This document shows positions 1 through 12,000 of a stretch of 64,000 bases of DNA, in pieces (the stretch's first letter is position 1; every line of letters begins with the position of its first letter). Below the pieces are notes generated by a model. The model was not told the origin of the DNA. It saw only the letters and a list, made by a program, of their open reading frames with translations, and made no database searches. Source of the stretch: Silurus meridionalis (Eukaryota > Chordata > Actinopteri > Siluriformes > Siluridae); assembly GCF_014805685.1 (NCBI RefSeq), contig NC_060898.1, positions 6,686,001 to 6,750,000 of the forward strand. Reading direction: 5' to 3'. A program made the position numbers and the translations under genes.

Positions 1-420
1 ATCAGAACATTTTGAAAGGAATAAATGATGGAAGAAACTCCTGACTCGAACTTGCCGCAACACCCGTGATTTTTTTAGGTAGTTGAAAAGAACATTTTGA
101 GCTCGTGATCATTTTAATAGCTATCAGTGTTTGACTAATGAATATCATTCTAGTAATAGATGAATGTGCTAAAAGTAACATTAGAGTCTTTTCACATAAG
201 ATAAGTTGAGGTCTTCTGGCAAAAATGATAATAGTAACATTATAGCAATAATAAATCATAGTGGAATGGAAACTTAAATACATTTGAAGGCAAATACTTT
301 TGTACTTTTATTTAAGTAAAAGTTTAAAGGGAGCACTTTACTGAAATGATATTTGACATAGTGTATTTCTGCTTTAACTGAAGTACATGCTTTATCTACC
401 ACTGGGTATAAGATTTAATT
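1..420 (-). mobile_element. Non-autonomous DNA transposon (MITE-like) copy, inverted
   Basis: Read on the minus strand, this stretch matches the plus-strand segment at about 15,490-15,840 over most of its length. Shared blocks include the 'aaagtgctcc' start, the run around 'ataatgt..ctattatcat', and the 'ttccatcatttattcct' end. A shorter relative lies at 56,180-56,290. Repeated copies in both orientations with no coding capacity indicate a dispersed MITE. The 'CAGTGGTRGATAAAG'-type end near 400-415 resembles fish hAT-type MITEs, but the class is inferred. The open frame on the minus strand is shared with the other copy and is not a gene. Confidence 0.5.
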
Positions 421-671
421 ATGAGCCAGTTCTCTATGGGAAATAAGTGCTGGTCAGAATGTATATGTTTTCAAATAACATCATAAAAACACAACATGAA
501 CAATAAAAAGTATGTTATTTTAATGATATAAAATAACATAAATCACATTTTAATCCTTCTACATACTCTACATCGGCTCACAGTTTCACAAGCAGTTTCC
601 ATGAATATGACTCTTTTAATGAAATGTTTTTGTATTTTTTTGCAGTAAATCATGTTTGTCTCCCTCTGTAG

Positions 672-3600
672 GCTTGAAGGTGTTGCGTTGCTGTAACCAC
701 TGTGAGATCGTGGGCACCATTAAAGGAGAGAAGAGGTTTAAAGGGGCACACTGGCACTGCTACCGCTGTAGGAACGGCTTTAACAGGAGGGACGAGGCGG
801 TGAAGCACTACAAGACGCACTTCAGAAACCCACACACCACATTCCAAATCCAGGTTACACAGGTGGGCTTGGGGATCGGGGCTGGTGAATATTTTAAAGC
901 ATCAAAACACACAAGAGCTTAATTGTGTTTAGAGGCTGTTGCAAAAATGAGGGGGTTTCACATCAGCAAAGGCTACATTCCTTAATAAATAGTGGCTCAA
1001 TCACTGCGATGAAATAAATGTCACCAGGACTTAATTGTAGCAGCAAAAGCAATCAGTTTAAATGTAAAATATGTATAATATAAAACATAATGCTGGTTGA
1101 GAATTTCACAATTCAGCAAACAGTTTAAAGGTGATAGCAGACCAAATTTGAAGCCCCCGGTCCACTTCTGGCTCACCGTTCAATAAGATCCGGCCCACAA
1201 TATTATCTTATGTCTGTTTATAACTGGCGACGTATAACTTTCTGGGCTCTGCACAGTTCCTATGCTTCATCCCTAAAACAGATGCAAATCTGTGCGAGCA
1301 ACTTTCCTCTGTTATGAGGACAAGCAAAAGCGCACACACAGGGATCGAATTAGATCAGGTTCAAGTCTAGACCCTGGCTTGGAAACTCAAGAACATTCAC
1401 AGAGTCATCCTGTAGCCACTTTTTTGTTATCTTAGCTGTGTGCTTGGGGTCGTTGTCTTGTTGGAAGATGAACAGTCACCCCAGTCTGAGGTCCAGAGCA
1501 CTTTGGAGCAGGTTTTCATCCAGGGTGTCTCTATACATTGCTGCATTCATCTTTCCCTCGATCCTGACCAGTCTCCCAGTTCCTGCTGCTGAAAACCATC
1601 CCCAGAGCATAATACTGCCACCACCATGCTTCACTTTCAGGATGGGATTGGCCAGGTAATGAGCGGTCTTTCCCCAGACATGATGCTTGGCATTCAGTCC
1701 AAAGAGTACAAGAATTTTTTTCCATGGTCTGAGAGTCCTTCAGGTACCTTTTGGCAACTCCAGGCAGGCTGCCATGTGACTTACTAAGGAGTGACTTCCG
1801 TCTGGCCGCTTTACCATACAGGCCTGATTGGTGGATTAATGCAGAGATGGTTGTTCTTCTGGAAGGTTTTCTTTTCTTAAAAGAAAATTGCTTTTAGAGT
1901 GACCATCAGGTTCATGGTCACCTCCCTGACTAAGGCCCTTCTCCCCGATCACTCAGTTTGGCCAGGCAGCTCGCTCCAGAAAGAGTCCTGGTGGTTCCAA
2001 ACTTCTTCCATTTACAGATGATGGAGGCCACTGTGCTCATTGTGACCTTCAATGCTGCAGAAACTTTTCTGTACCCTTCTCCAGATCTGTGCCTTGATAC
2101 AATCCTGTCTCAAAGGTCAGAGAACTGCATGTGTTGTACAAAGACCAAGTTGTCATTGTACAAACAGCTGAGCTCAATTTCGAGTGTCGTAGCAAATGCT
2201 GTGAATACTTATGTACATGTGATTTTCTTTTTTTTCCTTTTTTAAAAAATTGCAAAACCTTCAAACAAACTTCTTTGTCATTATGCGATATTGTTTGTAG
2301 AATTTTGGGAAAATAAATAATTTAATCCATTTTGGAATAAGGCTGTAAAATAAAATGTGGGGAAAATGTGCTGTGAATACTTTGTTGGATTTTATTTTTT
2401 TCTTTACTTTATTTTACCGCTTGTTATTCATTAAATGTTGAGTGTTTGGCCCTTTACATAGAAAGAGTATTTAATTTTGGCCTCCTCTATTACTGAGTTT
2501 GAAACCACGGTGTTATAGTTTCTGGGAAATGTAAAACAAACTCTAATAGCATAATGTTGCAACATGTGTCGAGCTAGATTGTTAGTTAAGTGCATTTATA
2601 TACACAAATGATTTGAACAAATTTATCACATTCATGCTTTTGACAAATACTCGGTGTATAATTTGTTCCTGAACACCTCAGTTTTGTCAGTTTCATGCCT
2701 GCATGTTTCCTGGTCTTCAAAAAGATGGTCTAACAAGCTCATTCTTTTGTTGAATACAAGCCATTCTGCAAACCAGATTGCTGCTCAGACAGTGGGATTC
2801 AGAAGCGCATTCTATAAATTACATTATGATTGGGTTTTTACGCCATGAAGCACCTCAGTCACTTGATGTTCGTAATGCAAACATGCAGCAAACAGAAACG
2901 TGAAAAGAGTTTGACAACGCCTTTTCTCTGGCCGTTACAAACACTGGAGTCCCTGTTTTTTTCTTTCTTTATTAATTATGAATGATTATTCGATAAATAG
3001 TACATATATACAGGGTAAGATTATGTGGCACATTGGCCCCGTAGTTATGTTAATCATCCGGTACGTTAAAGAATTGAAGAATTTAGCAACACTGTGGTGT
3101 TGATAGATAACAGATGGGTTGTACTCGGACATATTAATGGAACAAAAATGGCACATAATGTATAAGAAGCCAGCAGTAACCTAGCAGATGTTCTTTCTTT
3201 CTTCAGGATGTGAATTGCAGGCAGTACTATAAAGGCAACCCGGAAGCTAATGCAAAAGCATACAGTGGGCTAGCTGTGAGTTCTGGAGGTGATGGCACTG
3301 CTGTCAGTTCTGTCATCACACCACCAGTCCTCACCACTAGCTCGACCACTGAGACCACCACGTTACTCACCGTTGAGTCGAAGGTAGTGTTTGTGTTTTA
3401 AACACGTTTTTTTTTTTTTTTCTCTTCTCCCCCTGATATGTGACGTTGCCTCTGCTTTCTGTGTTGTGAAGGAAGACGGTGAAAGTAATGGCATGCCACT
3501 GGGTGCTGAAGAAGAGGTGGGCTCTTCCCAGCATGCTTCAGCACGTACCCAGACTCTGGTTTTAATGGACCCTGATGGAAACACAGGCAACTTGATCTAT

Positions 3601-4698
3601 GATGAAGCAACAGGCATCATTACTGAACAGGTTCATCATGCTTCCTCACTGAGCAATTTAACCATGCACACGTGTTTATTATGTTTGTGTTTTTGTTTAG
3701 GGTTTAATTGAGCCACATTTCATGTGTTGCCATGTTATTATTTTTTTAGTTCAGAGTGCCTTAATGTCAACAGTCTGCCGATTTATTGACCACTATACTC
3801 ATGCCATGATGTTTTTAGAGTGAGGAGAGTTTGGACCTGCAGAAACATCTCCTGGAGCTAAGCGAGCAAATGGAAATATTACGTCAAGAGAAAGAAGGTG
3901 TTGAAAAGAGTCTACGCTCTGAAATTAGGCAACTCAAAGAACAGGTGTGTTTGAGTGATGAGGTCTCAACTTTTTCACTTTTCTTTCTTGTTCCAGTTGG
4001 TAGCATTTGTTCAAAGGGAGCGCAAGTTTTTTTTTTTTTTTTTATTTTAACTGTCTTCTGTCATGTCTTTTTAAGATCGCAAGTCTTGTTCAGTCAAACG
4101 TGAAGATGTTCGAGGAGCTGCAGTTGTACCGCTGTCCAGACCACAGCCAGCAGAGACTGGCCAAACTGGTGAGCAAAAGATAAACCAGCAATCAGTTTTG
4201 GTAAATGTATGCAGCGTACACTAACTCTCAAAATCATCAGCTAAATATAGACTCTGAATTGATGCTCCGTTGTAGATGGACAGTCTTCAGACCCAGCACA
4301 AAGAGCTACTACAGGCCCAACTGGCTTCACTGAGGCAGGAAATCCTCTCCCAAGCAAGCAGTGTTTCACTCAATGGCCACACAGAAACGCTAGAGCTCCA
4401 TTCTGGTGGTGACCAATCACAGGACCAGGTGGAGGTGCAGGGTAATGTAGTAGGTGAAGTACCAGAACTAGAGATCATAGCGGTTCCACTCCAGGAAGAG
4501 CAGATTGAACTAAGAGGGCAGCTTGTGGAATTTAGGCCTCAGGAGGACACCCTTTCCAGTCTGGAAAGCCCAAGATCAGACACGGCAGTGACCCAAGACC
4601 TGGAGGTTAAACAAGAAGATTGTTTGGTTTCTAGGAAACGATGTTCAGAGGAGGATTGTAGAGGGACGAGTGAAGACAAAATCCCACGTGTTAGTTAA
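672..4698 (+). CDS. C2H2 zinc-finger / coiled-coil protein, 3' six coding exons (5' end outside window)
   Basis: Six coding exons join in frame at GT-AG introns: 672-862, 3207-3383, 3472-3630, 3819-3944, 4076-4168 and 4276-4698 (TAA). All visible junctions are phase 0 except the first acceptor. They give 388 residues. Residues 29-49 form a classical C2H2 finger (C29, C32, H45, H49; spacing CX2CX12HX3H). A further CX2C at 7-10 precedes it. Residues 64-175 are Ser/Thr/Gly-rich linker. Residues 176 to about 290 are heptad-like, rich in Leu, Glu and Gln (exon start [17 protein letters not shown]), suggesting a coiled coil. The acidic tail ends KIPRVS. A single finger plus a coiled coil suggests a nuclear, possibly dimeric, DNA- or chromatin-associated protein, but I do not recognise the family and assign no function. 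The first acceptor could instead be after 645 (strong polypyrimidine, frame open), adding nine codons. Upstream exons lie before the window. Confidence 0.85.
1320..2385 (-). mobile_element. Tc1-like transposon relic inside an intron of the zinc-finger gene
   Basis: The minus strand reads as a Tc1-type transposase with breaks. The block [16 protein letters not shown] is at 1577-1634, and the second catalytic-Asp region [15 protein letters not shown] lies at about 1403-1460. A degenerate LNPIE-type region lies near 1345-1370. The N-terminal half, including a helix-turn-helix part with a [12 protein letters not shown] block near 2005, lies at 1690-2110. The terminal-repeat side is visible at about 2165-2382 and has the usual 'gtgaatacttatgtacatgtga' type of block, quoted here only in part. 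The left terminal repeat appears lost or too decayed to see. Frameshifts and stops make it inactive. Confidence 0.8.
1438..2110 (-). pseudogene. Tc1-like transposase pseudogene
   Basis: This is the coding part of the relic above. It is a DDE transposase of the Tc1/mariner superfamily, which in its live form cuts and pastes at TA sites. Conserved blocks are recognisable, but no open frame exceeds about 65 codons, and the final catalytic Glu block runs into a stop. It lies antisense in the host intron and has no expected product. Confidence 0.75.
2386..3206. other. Intron remainder, no recognised feature
   Basis: AT-rich intron sequence of the zinc-finger gene. It ends in a good polypyrimidine-AG acceptor just before 3207. 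No coding exon or clear repeat was recognised here. Confidence 0.5.
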
Positions 4699-5179
4699 CA
4701 CAACAAGACTTAAAAAAAAAACTTTCACAGACACAACTGGTCTCTCTGATTTCTAGATAGTAAGGCTACATTCATTTTCCTCATAACGCATCTGATAGCT
4801 AATTTTTTTTTCCGTATATGCAACATTTACCGTATTTATTTTTCTTCTCCGTCAGCCATATGAACACTTGCCTCTTTTGTTTTCTGTCCCCTATTTAATC
4901 ATAAAGACCTGCCCAATTGACACTGAAGTTTAGCTTTTTAATGTGTCTGTAAATGATGGTTGCTGAAATAGAGAATTTTATAAACCCAAATAGTTTTGTC
5001 TATGACTGTGGGTTTGTGTTCTATAAACTAGTGGAAATAGTTATAGTATAACTCTGTGCAACTGATTCAGTTTTACATCAAGCCATTATACAACACAATA
5101 TTTTTCCTCATTCCGTAATCCAATATTTGCATCTAAAATGTCTGCTGTTTACATTTTCTGAAAATTGTTTTCAAATTGA

Positions 5180-5185
5180 ATTAAA
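5180..5185 (+). promoter_or_regulatory. Candidate polyadenylation signal (ATTAAA) of the zinc-finger gene
   Basis: ATTAAA lies about 480 bases after the stop codon and is followed within 20 bases by a GT-rich stretch. No canonical AATAAA lies between the stop codon and this point. It would give a 3' UTR of about 500 bases. Moderate support only. Confidence 0.4.
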
Positions 5186-5235
5186 CGCAGCTTTGTGTTC
5201 TTACAAAAGTGTCCTCATCCTTTGTGTTATAAAAT

Positions 5236-5420
5236 TCAGCGGCGGGCCGTGCATTTGGTACCTGGGCCTTCAGTGGGGACTTACCCTCAATTATAGAAAC
5301 CATCAATATTATACAAAAACGCAATATAACAACATGTGGCAATACAGAGAGAGGCATTTCACATAGAGAGTGAATACTATTTTACTAAAGCAAAAAAAAA
5401 AACCCAGTTAAGAGTCCAAT
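5236..5420. repeat. Fragment of a fish DNA-transposon family (GGCGGGCCGTGCAT end)
   Basis: The sequence CAGCGGCGGGCCGTGCATTT followed by a 'gggccttcagt' block looks like the end of a dispersed hAT-like element. This is recognition from memory of fish repeats, not from a second copy in the window. No matching inverted end was found nearby. The rest, up to about 5,800, is AT-rich and featureless. Confidence 0.3.
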
Positions 5421-6099
5421 CCTCTACTCTACAACCACAACTGTGCCACCTACATTATCTGGAGCAGTTCAGAATCAATATTTGTCTAATAACATGACAA
5501 AAACATAAATAATTTAAATAAAATTATAAAATTCCATGCTGAGGTAAACCTGCGCATTTTTTACATTCTCGCGTGAAAGACAATTTGTTAAACGAAGGGA
5601 AAAATGACCTCAAATTTCTTTAGAACCTAAAAAGCAGCCAGTAGAGCATTATCAAAGGATAATAACTGCTTTAGAGTGAAGACTATGGAAAAAAAAAAGT
5701 GTATAAATAAATGCAGAAATCGCCCAAATAATGAACGTGTAAAAATTAATTACAAGAAAGCAGGCAGCTGCCTTTAAGTTTGGGGTTGCAGAGAACTTGG
5801 TTTGCATTTTGAAAACCCCGGGTGCAATCCCTGGCAAGTTCCATGCAAGTTTGGGACTGCATTTCTGCAAATGGAGTTGGAGATTTGGTCAGGTTTAATG
5901 GTGTCCTCAATGCTGAAAAACACAGGTAGATACTTATCCATCATGTGATACCAGGCATCTGATCCAAAATCTATTCTGCAACAGGACTCCCACAGAGCCC
6001 TGATCTCAACATCTTCGAGTGTGTCCAGGAGTGAGTCAAAAGGAGGACATTTGAAAATAACAAGCATAATCCTAGATTTTTATTCAGCACGGTAGCAAA

Positions 6100-7849
6100 A
6101 TTAACAGGGAATAAAAGCACTGCGCTAACATGCACACCATCAATAGGTAGTAATGATTTCATGAACTTTTTTAATAATAAAATTGAAAACATCAGGCAAG
6201 AAATCCAGGCGGTTAATATAAATCCAAATTATTTTACAAGTAACCCTGTAGACAGCAGTGTCATTATAGCAGACAATCAATTACAAAGCTTCACTACTAT
6301 TCATGAGAGTGACTTAATTTCATTAATCTCCTCATCAAAATCACCAACCTGTATTCTCGATCCCTTGCCTACTAGTTTCTTTAAACAGATAGCTCCAGAG
6401 GTAATCAAACCTGTTTTAAAAATAATTAACTCTTCCATTAGCACTGGTTATGTACCAAATCCTTCAAACTGGCAGTTATCCACCCCCTTATTAAGAAACC
6501 TGATCTTGACCCATGTCAGTTGTCCAACTACAGACCGATATCAAATCTCCCCTTTATATCCAAAATTTTAGAAAAGGTTGTAGCACAGCAGTTATGCTCA
6601 CATCTGCTTATGAATAACATTTTGAAATGTATCAGTCAGGATTTCGCCTCATCATAGCACAGAGACGGCGCTAGTTAAGGTGGTAAATGACCTGTTATTG
6701 GCCTCTGATCAGGGTTTTGTCTCCTTACTTGTTTTGCTCGACCTTAGTGCAGCTTTTGACACCATTGATCACACTATACTGCTTGCTAGACTTGAGAATG
6801 TTGTAGGAATAAAGGAACAGCTCTCTTGGCTCAGGTCTTATTTGACTGATCGCTATCAGTTTGTGGATGTAAATGGTGAGTTCTCCACGCCTATGAGGTA
6901 AAGTTTGGTGTTCCTCAAGGATCTGTCTTAGGCCCACTGCTTTTCTCTTTATATATGCTGCCTCTTGGTGAAATTATTCATAAACATGGGATTCGCTTCC
7001 ATTGCTATGCTGATGACACACAGCTGTATATTTCAGCAAAGCCAGATGAGAGATCAGCTTAACAATGTTGAGAAGTGTGTAAAGGACATTAGACAGTGGA
7101 TGCTTAATAACTTTCTTCTGCTCAACTCAGATAAGACGGAAGTACTTTTACTAGGACCACATGCAGCTAGAAGTAAACTTTCCAATTGCGTAGCATCTCT
7201 GGATGGTGTTTCTGTTTCAGCATGTACGGCTGTCAAAGACCTTGGTGTGATTATTGACCCGAGTCTTTCCTTTGAGTCTCACGTGAATAATATCACCAGA
7301 ATCGCCTTCTTTCACCTTAGAAATATTGCTAAGATTAGAAATATGATGTCGTTACAGGATGCAGAAAAACTGGTTCATGCTTTTGTTTCTTCTAGATTAG
7401 ACTACTGTAACGCTTTACTGTCTGGGTGTGCGAGTAAGTGCATACATAAGCTTCAGTTAGTCCAGAATGCAGCAGCAAGGGTCCTCACTAGATCTAGGAA
7501 ATACGACCACATCACCCCTGTTTTAATCAGTCTACACTGGCTCCCAATCAAATCTCGCATTGATTATAAAATATTACTACTGACGATAAAGCACTTAACG
7601 GTCTCGCACCGCAGTATCTGAGTGAACTTCTGTACCAGTATGATCCTCCACGCCTACTTAGATCAAAAGGTGCTGGCTATCTGTTGGTTCCTCAAATAAT
7701 GAAGACTACAGCAGGGGGCAGATCTTTCTCTTATAAAGCCCCACAGTTATGGAACAGCCTTCCAATCAGTGTTCGGGACTCAGACACAGTCTCAGTGTTC
7801 AAGTCGAGGTTGAAAACGTATTTATTTAGTCAAGCCTTTTATCAGTAGA
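6100..7849 (+). pseudogene. L2 LINE reverse transcriptase (ORF2) pseudogene
   Basis: Reverse-transcriptase blocks are readable in shifting frames. [13 protein letters not shown] (motif A, with catalytic Asp) lies at about 6,735-6,773, [16 protein letters not shown] (motif B region) at about 6,908-6,955 and [11 protein letters not shown] (catalytic YADD) at about 7,003-7,035. A typical C-terminal section with QNAAARVLT lies near 7,460, and the stop is near 7,847. A frame break lies between 6,571 and 6,680, a stop follows 6,895, and a frameshift falls near 7,055. The copy cannot encode active enzyme. Confidence 0.88.
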
Positions 7850-8140
7850 TTTCTCTTAGGTAAAGGCACAGATCTGGAGGGAACATGGATATAGAGTGTT
7901 TGGTGAACTGGTATATTTGTATGCTGTCGCCCCTCACATTCACACATTCACTCAGGTTTGTTGACGGTGGTGTGGTGGGTCGTCTCTTATCCCAGAGATC
8001 CCTCATGTCTGTGTTACCTTCTGGTTCTCCCTTTTAGTTATGCTGCCATAGCGAGTCTTGCCGGAGTCCAAACTGCACAGTGACATTAACTTTCATACAC
8101 CAATAGTTACACTTAATAATCCATATCCTTCTCTTCCGTC

Positions 8141-8142
<2 letters not shown>

Positions 8143-8187
<45 letters not shown>
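8143..8187. repeat. (CT)n microsatellite in the L2 3' UTR
   Basis: Uninterrupted CT dinucleotide run of about 45 bases. Confidence 0.97.
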
Positions 8188-8190
<3 letters not shown>

Positions 8191-8935
8191 CGAGTTAAAC
8201 ATGCTCCTGAGGCTCCAGTGACCAGTGTTCCTGCCCTCTCCCTCCTTGGATCTTCACACTTCTGTGCAGCTCGGGACGGTCTCTTAATTCCGGAGTAGAA
8301 CGGGTGCTTTGAGGACGGATTGGACTGTAGTTGGTGTCGGCGGTCTGCTGCACTGACTCGGGAGTGCAGTTTGCTTCTGATCATCATCACTGTACCCCAC
8401 AACATTGTATATCTGCTTCAAATGGACATTTGGTGCAACCCAGATGAGGATGGGTTCCCTCTTGAGTCTGGTTCCTCTCAAGGTTTCTTCCTTATGCCAT
8501 CTCGGGGAGTTTTTCCTTGCCACAGTTGCTCATCAGGGACAAACATACTTACAAAGAACATATTTATGTTTAATCACCACATTATCTGTGTAAAGCTGCT
8601 TTGAGACAATGTTCATTGTTAAAAGCGCTATACAAATAAAAATGAATTGAATTGAATTGAATTTGAGTTAGCATTCATCTACAGAAGATCTGTGTTAACT
8701 TACCTGCTGAGTTCCTTCAAAAACTGCAGGTGAACTTCGAAGAATTGATGCTTGGGTGGTCACACCAAATATTGATTTCATTTAGATTTCTCTTCTGATC
8801 ATTTGATTTTTCCACATCTGACTAAAAATGTAGCACAATGATATACACAGTATATCTAAAAAAATTGATGCATGTGTTTGTGTGTATGGACACTACCAGT
8901 CAAAAGGACACCTTATTCAATGGCTATTCTTTATT

Positions 8936-9099
8936 AGGGCCCGAGCACCGAGGAGCAGGCCAGAATGGCCTGCACCAGAGGTGCGAAGCCCTATTGTTTT
9001 CCTTAGAATTTATTATTAGGGCCCGAGCACCGAGGAGCAGGCCAGAATGGCCTGCACCAGAGGTGCGAAGCCCTATTGTTTTCCTTAGAATTTATTATT
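8936..9099. repeat. 82-bp direct tandem duplication with internal hairpin
   Basis: An 82-base unit starting AGGGCCCGAGCACCGAGG is repeated exactly twice (8936-9017, 9018-9099). Inside each unit GCAGGCCA (8955-8962) faces TGGCCTGC (8966-8973) with a 3-base loop. An outer GCACC...GGTGC pair (8945-8949, 8980-8984) and an outermost AGGGC...GCCCT pair extend the fold. Confidence 0.95.
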
Positions 9100-12000
9100 T
9101 TTTTTTTTTTTTTTTTTTTACACATTGGTCATTAGAGGTCCCTTAACATACTCGAAAACTCTTGAAATTTGGCACACGTCAGAGTCCTTTGTCACTAGGG
9201 CCTTAGAAAGGCTGGTATACAGGCGTGGCAGGGGGGCTCTGTAGCGCCCCCTGTAATTAAAAAACAAACATTCGTGCACAGATCGGGCAATTATGTACGC
9301 ACATTTACGAGAGTTGGTACGCATATAGACCTCATCGAGCCGAACAACTTTCGCCTCTAAACTATGAGCTACGCCCAACAGGAAGTCAGCCATTTTGGTT
9401 TGTTTTATAAGTGCATGCGGTGAACTTTTAAATACTCCTCCTAGGGAATTCATGCGATTGACATCAAACGTGGCGAACATGATGGCGAGACATTGGACTT
9501 GCTAAATTGCGAAGGGATTTTTGATATCTCGACCGCTGCTGCCGTGGCGGCGACAAATTTATGGCGGTCGGAGAACAGGAAGTGTTTAATATCTAAAGCA
9601 AAAAATGTGTTATTCAGATGACACGCTGTGTATATGTTCTGCCAAGGATTCCGTTCGCATCGATGTGCCTATTGTGAATCTCGGACATAGCGCCACCAAC
9701 AGGCGCCAGGAAGTGTGTCAGTCACAAAAGGTGGATTTTTTGACAGTTGCATGTGGTGAACTTTTAAATACTCCTCCCAGGATATTTAAGCGATTGACAC
9801 CAAACGTGGTCAACATGATGCTGAGACATTGTAGATGATAAATTGCGAAGGGATTTTTGATATCTTGAACACTTTCATTTTCAGGCGTATTTAAGCACTT
9901 GGCATGCACTTTGTGTGCCTTAACATGCTCGAAAACACCGTAGATTTGGCACAAACGTCAAAGTCGTCTGCCATTAGGACCGGTCAAAGGCTGGAACATA
10001 GGCGTGGCAATAGGGCTCTGTAGCGCCCCCTGTAATGTTAAAACAAATATTGGTGCACAGATCAGGCAAACATGTACGCACATGAACGAGAGTTGGTAGG
10101 CATATACATCTCATCAACCCGAACAACTTTCACAATCAAACCTATTAGCTCCGCCCAACAGTAAGTCGGCCATTTTGGATGGTTTCAAAAGTGCATGTGG
10201 TGAACTTTTAAATACTTCTCCTAGGGAATTCATGCGATTGACATCAAACATGGTGAACATGATGCCGAGACATTGCACTTGCTAAATTGTCAAGGGATTT
10301 TTTTATATTTTGAACGGTGCTGCCATGGCGAGGCGACAAATTTATGGCGAATTCAGAGAAACAGGAAGTGTCTAATATCTAAAGCAAAAAATGTCTTATT
10401 CGGATGACACGCAGTGTGTATGTTCGGCCAAGGATTCCGATCGCATCGATGTGCCTATTGTGAATCTTGGACATAGCGCCACCAACAGGCGCCAGGAAGT
10501 GTCAGTCACAAAGGTGGATTTTTTGACAGTTGCATGTGGTGAACTTTTAAATACTCCTCCTAGGATATTCATGCGATGGCGAGACATTGTAGATGATAAT
10601 TTGCAAAGTGATTTTTGATATCTCGAACGCTGTTCTCATGGCAACGTCAAACTTACATTTTATTTCAGGCATATTTAAGGCTTTTGGCATGCTTAAATTA
10701 ACTTGAAATTTGACACATACATCACATTTGTCGGCTGTTAAGTGTGTCCAAAAATTGTCGGACAAGGGTGTGTCTCTTAAGTGGCCCACTAGCGCCCCCG
10801 TTTGTCTAAAATGTGGGGTTTCTTTTACTTACAGTCCCCAAATGGGTCAGTAATAACATAAAATAGTCCACTGATATTTACCCACTTGATGCACTTGCAC
10901 CCCGTGCATTGTTTTCTGGGGGGCACCGTATAGCGATACACAAATGTGCGAGGGCCCGCCATCGCTGCTTGCAGCTATATTTATTATTATTATTATTTTT
11001 TTTTTTTACACACATTGGCAATTTGGGGTCCCTTAACATACTTGAAAACTCTTGAAATTTGGCACACACGTCAGAGTCCTTTGTCACTAGGGCCGGACAG
11101 AGGCCGGTATTCAGGCGTGGCAGGGGGGCTCTGTAGCGCCCCCTGTAATTCAAAAACAAACATTCGTGCACAGATCGGGCAATTATGTACGCACATGTAC
11201 GAGAGTTGGTACGCATATACATCTCATCGAGCCGAACAACTTTCGCACTCTAAACTATGAGCTCCGCCCAACAGGAACTCAGCCATTTTGGTTTGTTTTA
11301 TAAGTGCATGCGGTGAACTTTTAAATACTCCTCCTAGGGAATTCATGCGATTGACATCAAACGTGGTGACCATGATGCCGAGACATTGGACTTGCTAAAT
11401 TGCGAAGGGATTTTTGATATCTCAAACGGTGCTGCCATGGCGAGGCGACAAATTTATGGCGAATTCGGAGAACAGGAAGTGTTTAATATCTAAAGCAAAA
11501 AAAATTCTTATTCGGATGACACGCGGTGGATTTTCACAAAAGGTGGATTTTTTGACAGTTGCATGTGGTGAACTTTTAAATACTCCTCCCAGGATGTTTA
11601 TGCGATTGACACCAAACGTGGTCAACATGATGCTGAGACATTGTAGATAATTAATTGCCAAGGGATTTTTGATATCTCGAACGCCGTTCCCATGGCAACG
11701 CCTCAAACTTTACTTTCATTTTCAGGCGTATTGAAGCACTTGGCATGCACTTTGGGTGCCTTAACATGCTCGAAAACACCGGAGATTTGGCACAGACGTC
11801 AAAGTCGTCTGCCATTAGGACCTGTCAAAGGCTGGAACATAGGCGTAGCAATAGGGCTCTGTAGCGCCCCCTGTAATGTAAACAACAACTATTGGTGCAC
11901 AGATCAGGCAAACATGTACGCACATGAACGAGAGTTGGTAGGCATATAGATCCCATCGACCCGAACAACTTTCACAATCAAACCTATTAGCTCCGCCCAA

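Larger units (their letters stand above)
6067..8662 (+). mobile_element. 5'-truncated L2-type LINE
   Basis: It starts inside ORF2 (endonuclease domain absent) and runs through reverse transcriptase, a C-terminal domain and a 3' UTR. It ends in the L2-type tail 'gtaaagctgctttgagacaa', then 'agcgctatacaaataaa' and a TGAAT-type tail repeat (about 8,640-8,662). The same 3' UTR recurs at 18,196-18,480, 33,645-33,780, 34,045-34,562 and 52,930-53,050. A pure CT microsatellite is embedded in the 3' UTR. 5' truncation and a short-repeat tail are normal for L2 integration. Confidence 0.9.
5860..8850 (+). mobile_element. Tc1-like transposon relic (Tc1-A), split by an L2 LINE
   Basis: Left part 5,860-6,066 and right part 8,663-8,850 read as one Tc1-type element in plus orientation. 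The left part carries 'ggtgtcctcaatgctgaaaa', the 'attctgcaacaggac' (QQD) block and the 'agccctgatctcaacatctt' (PDLNI) block. The right part carries 'ctacagaagatctgtg', then the transposase C-terminus with an RRIDA block, then the tail 'ggtggtcacaccaaatattg'. In related elements these parts are contiguous; here 2.6 kb of L2 LINE separates them. Both parts are decayed, and the left transposase half is also internally deleted. Confidence 0.7.
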
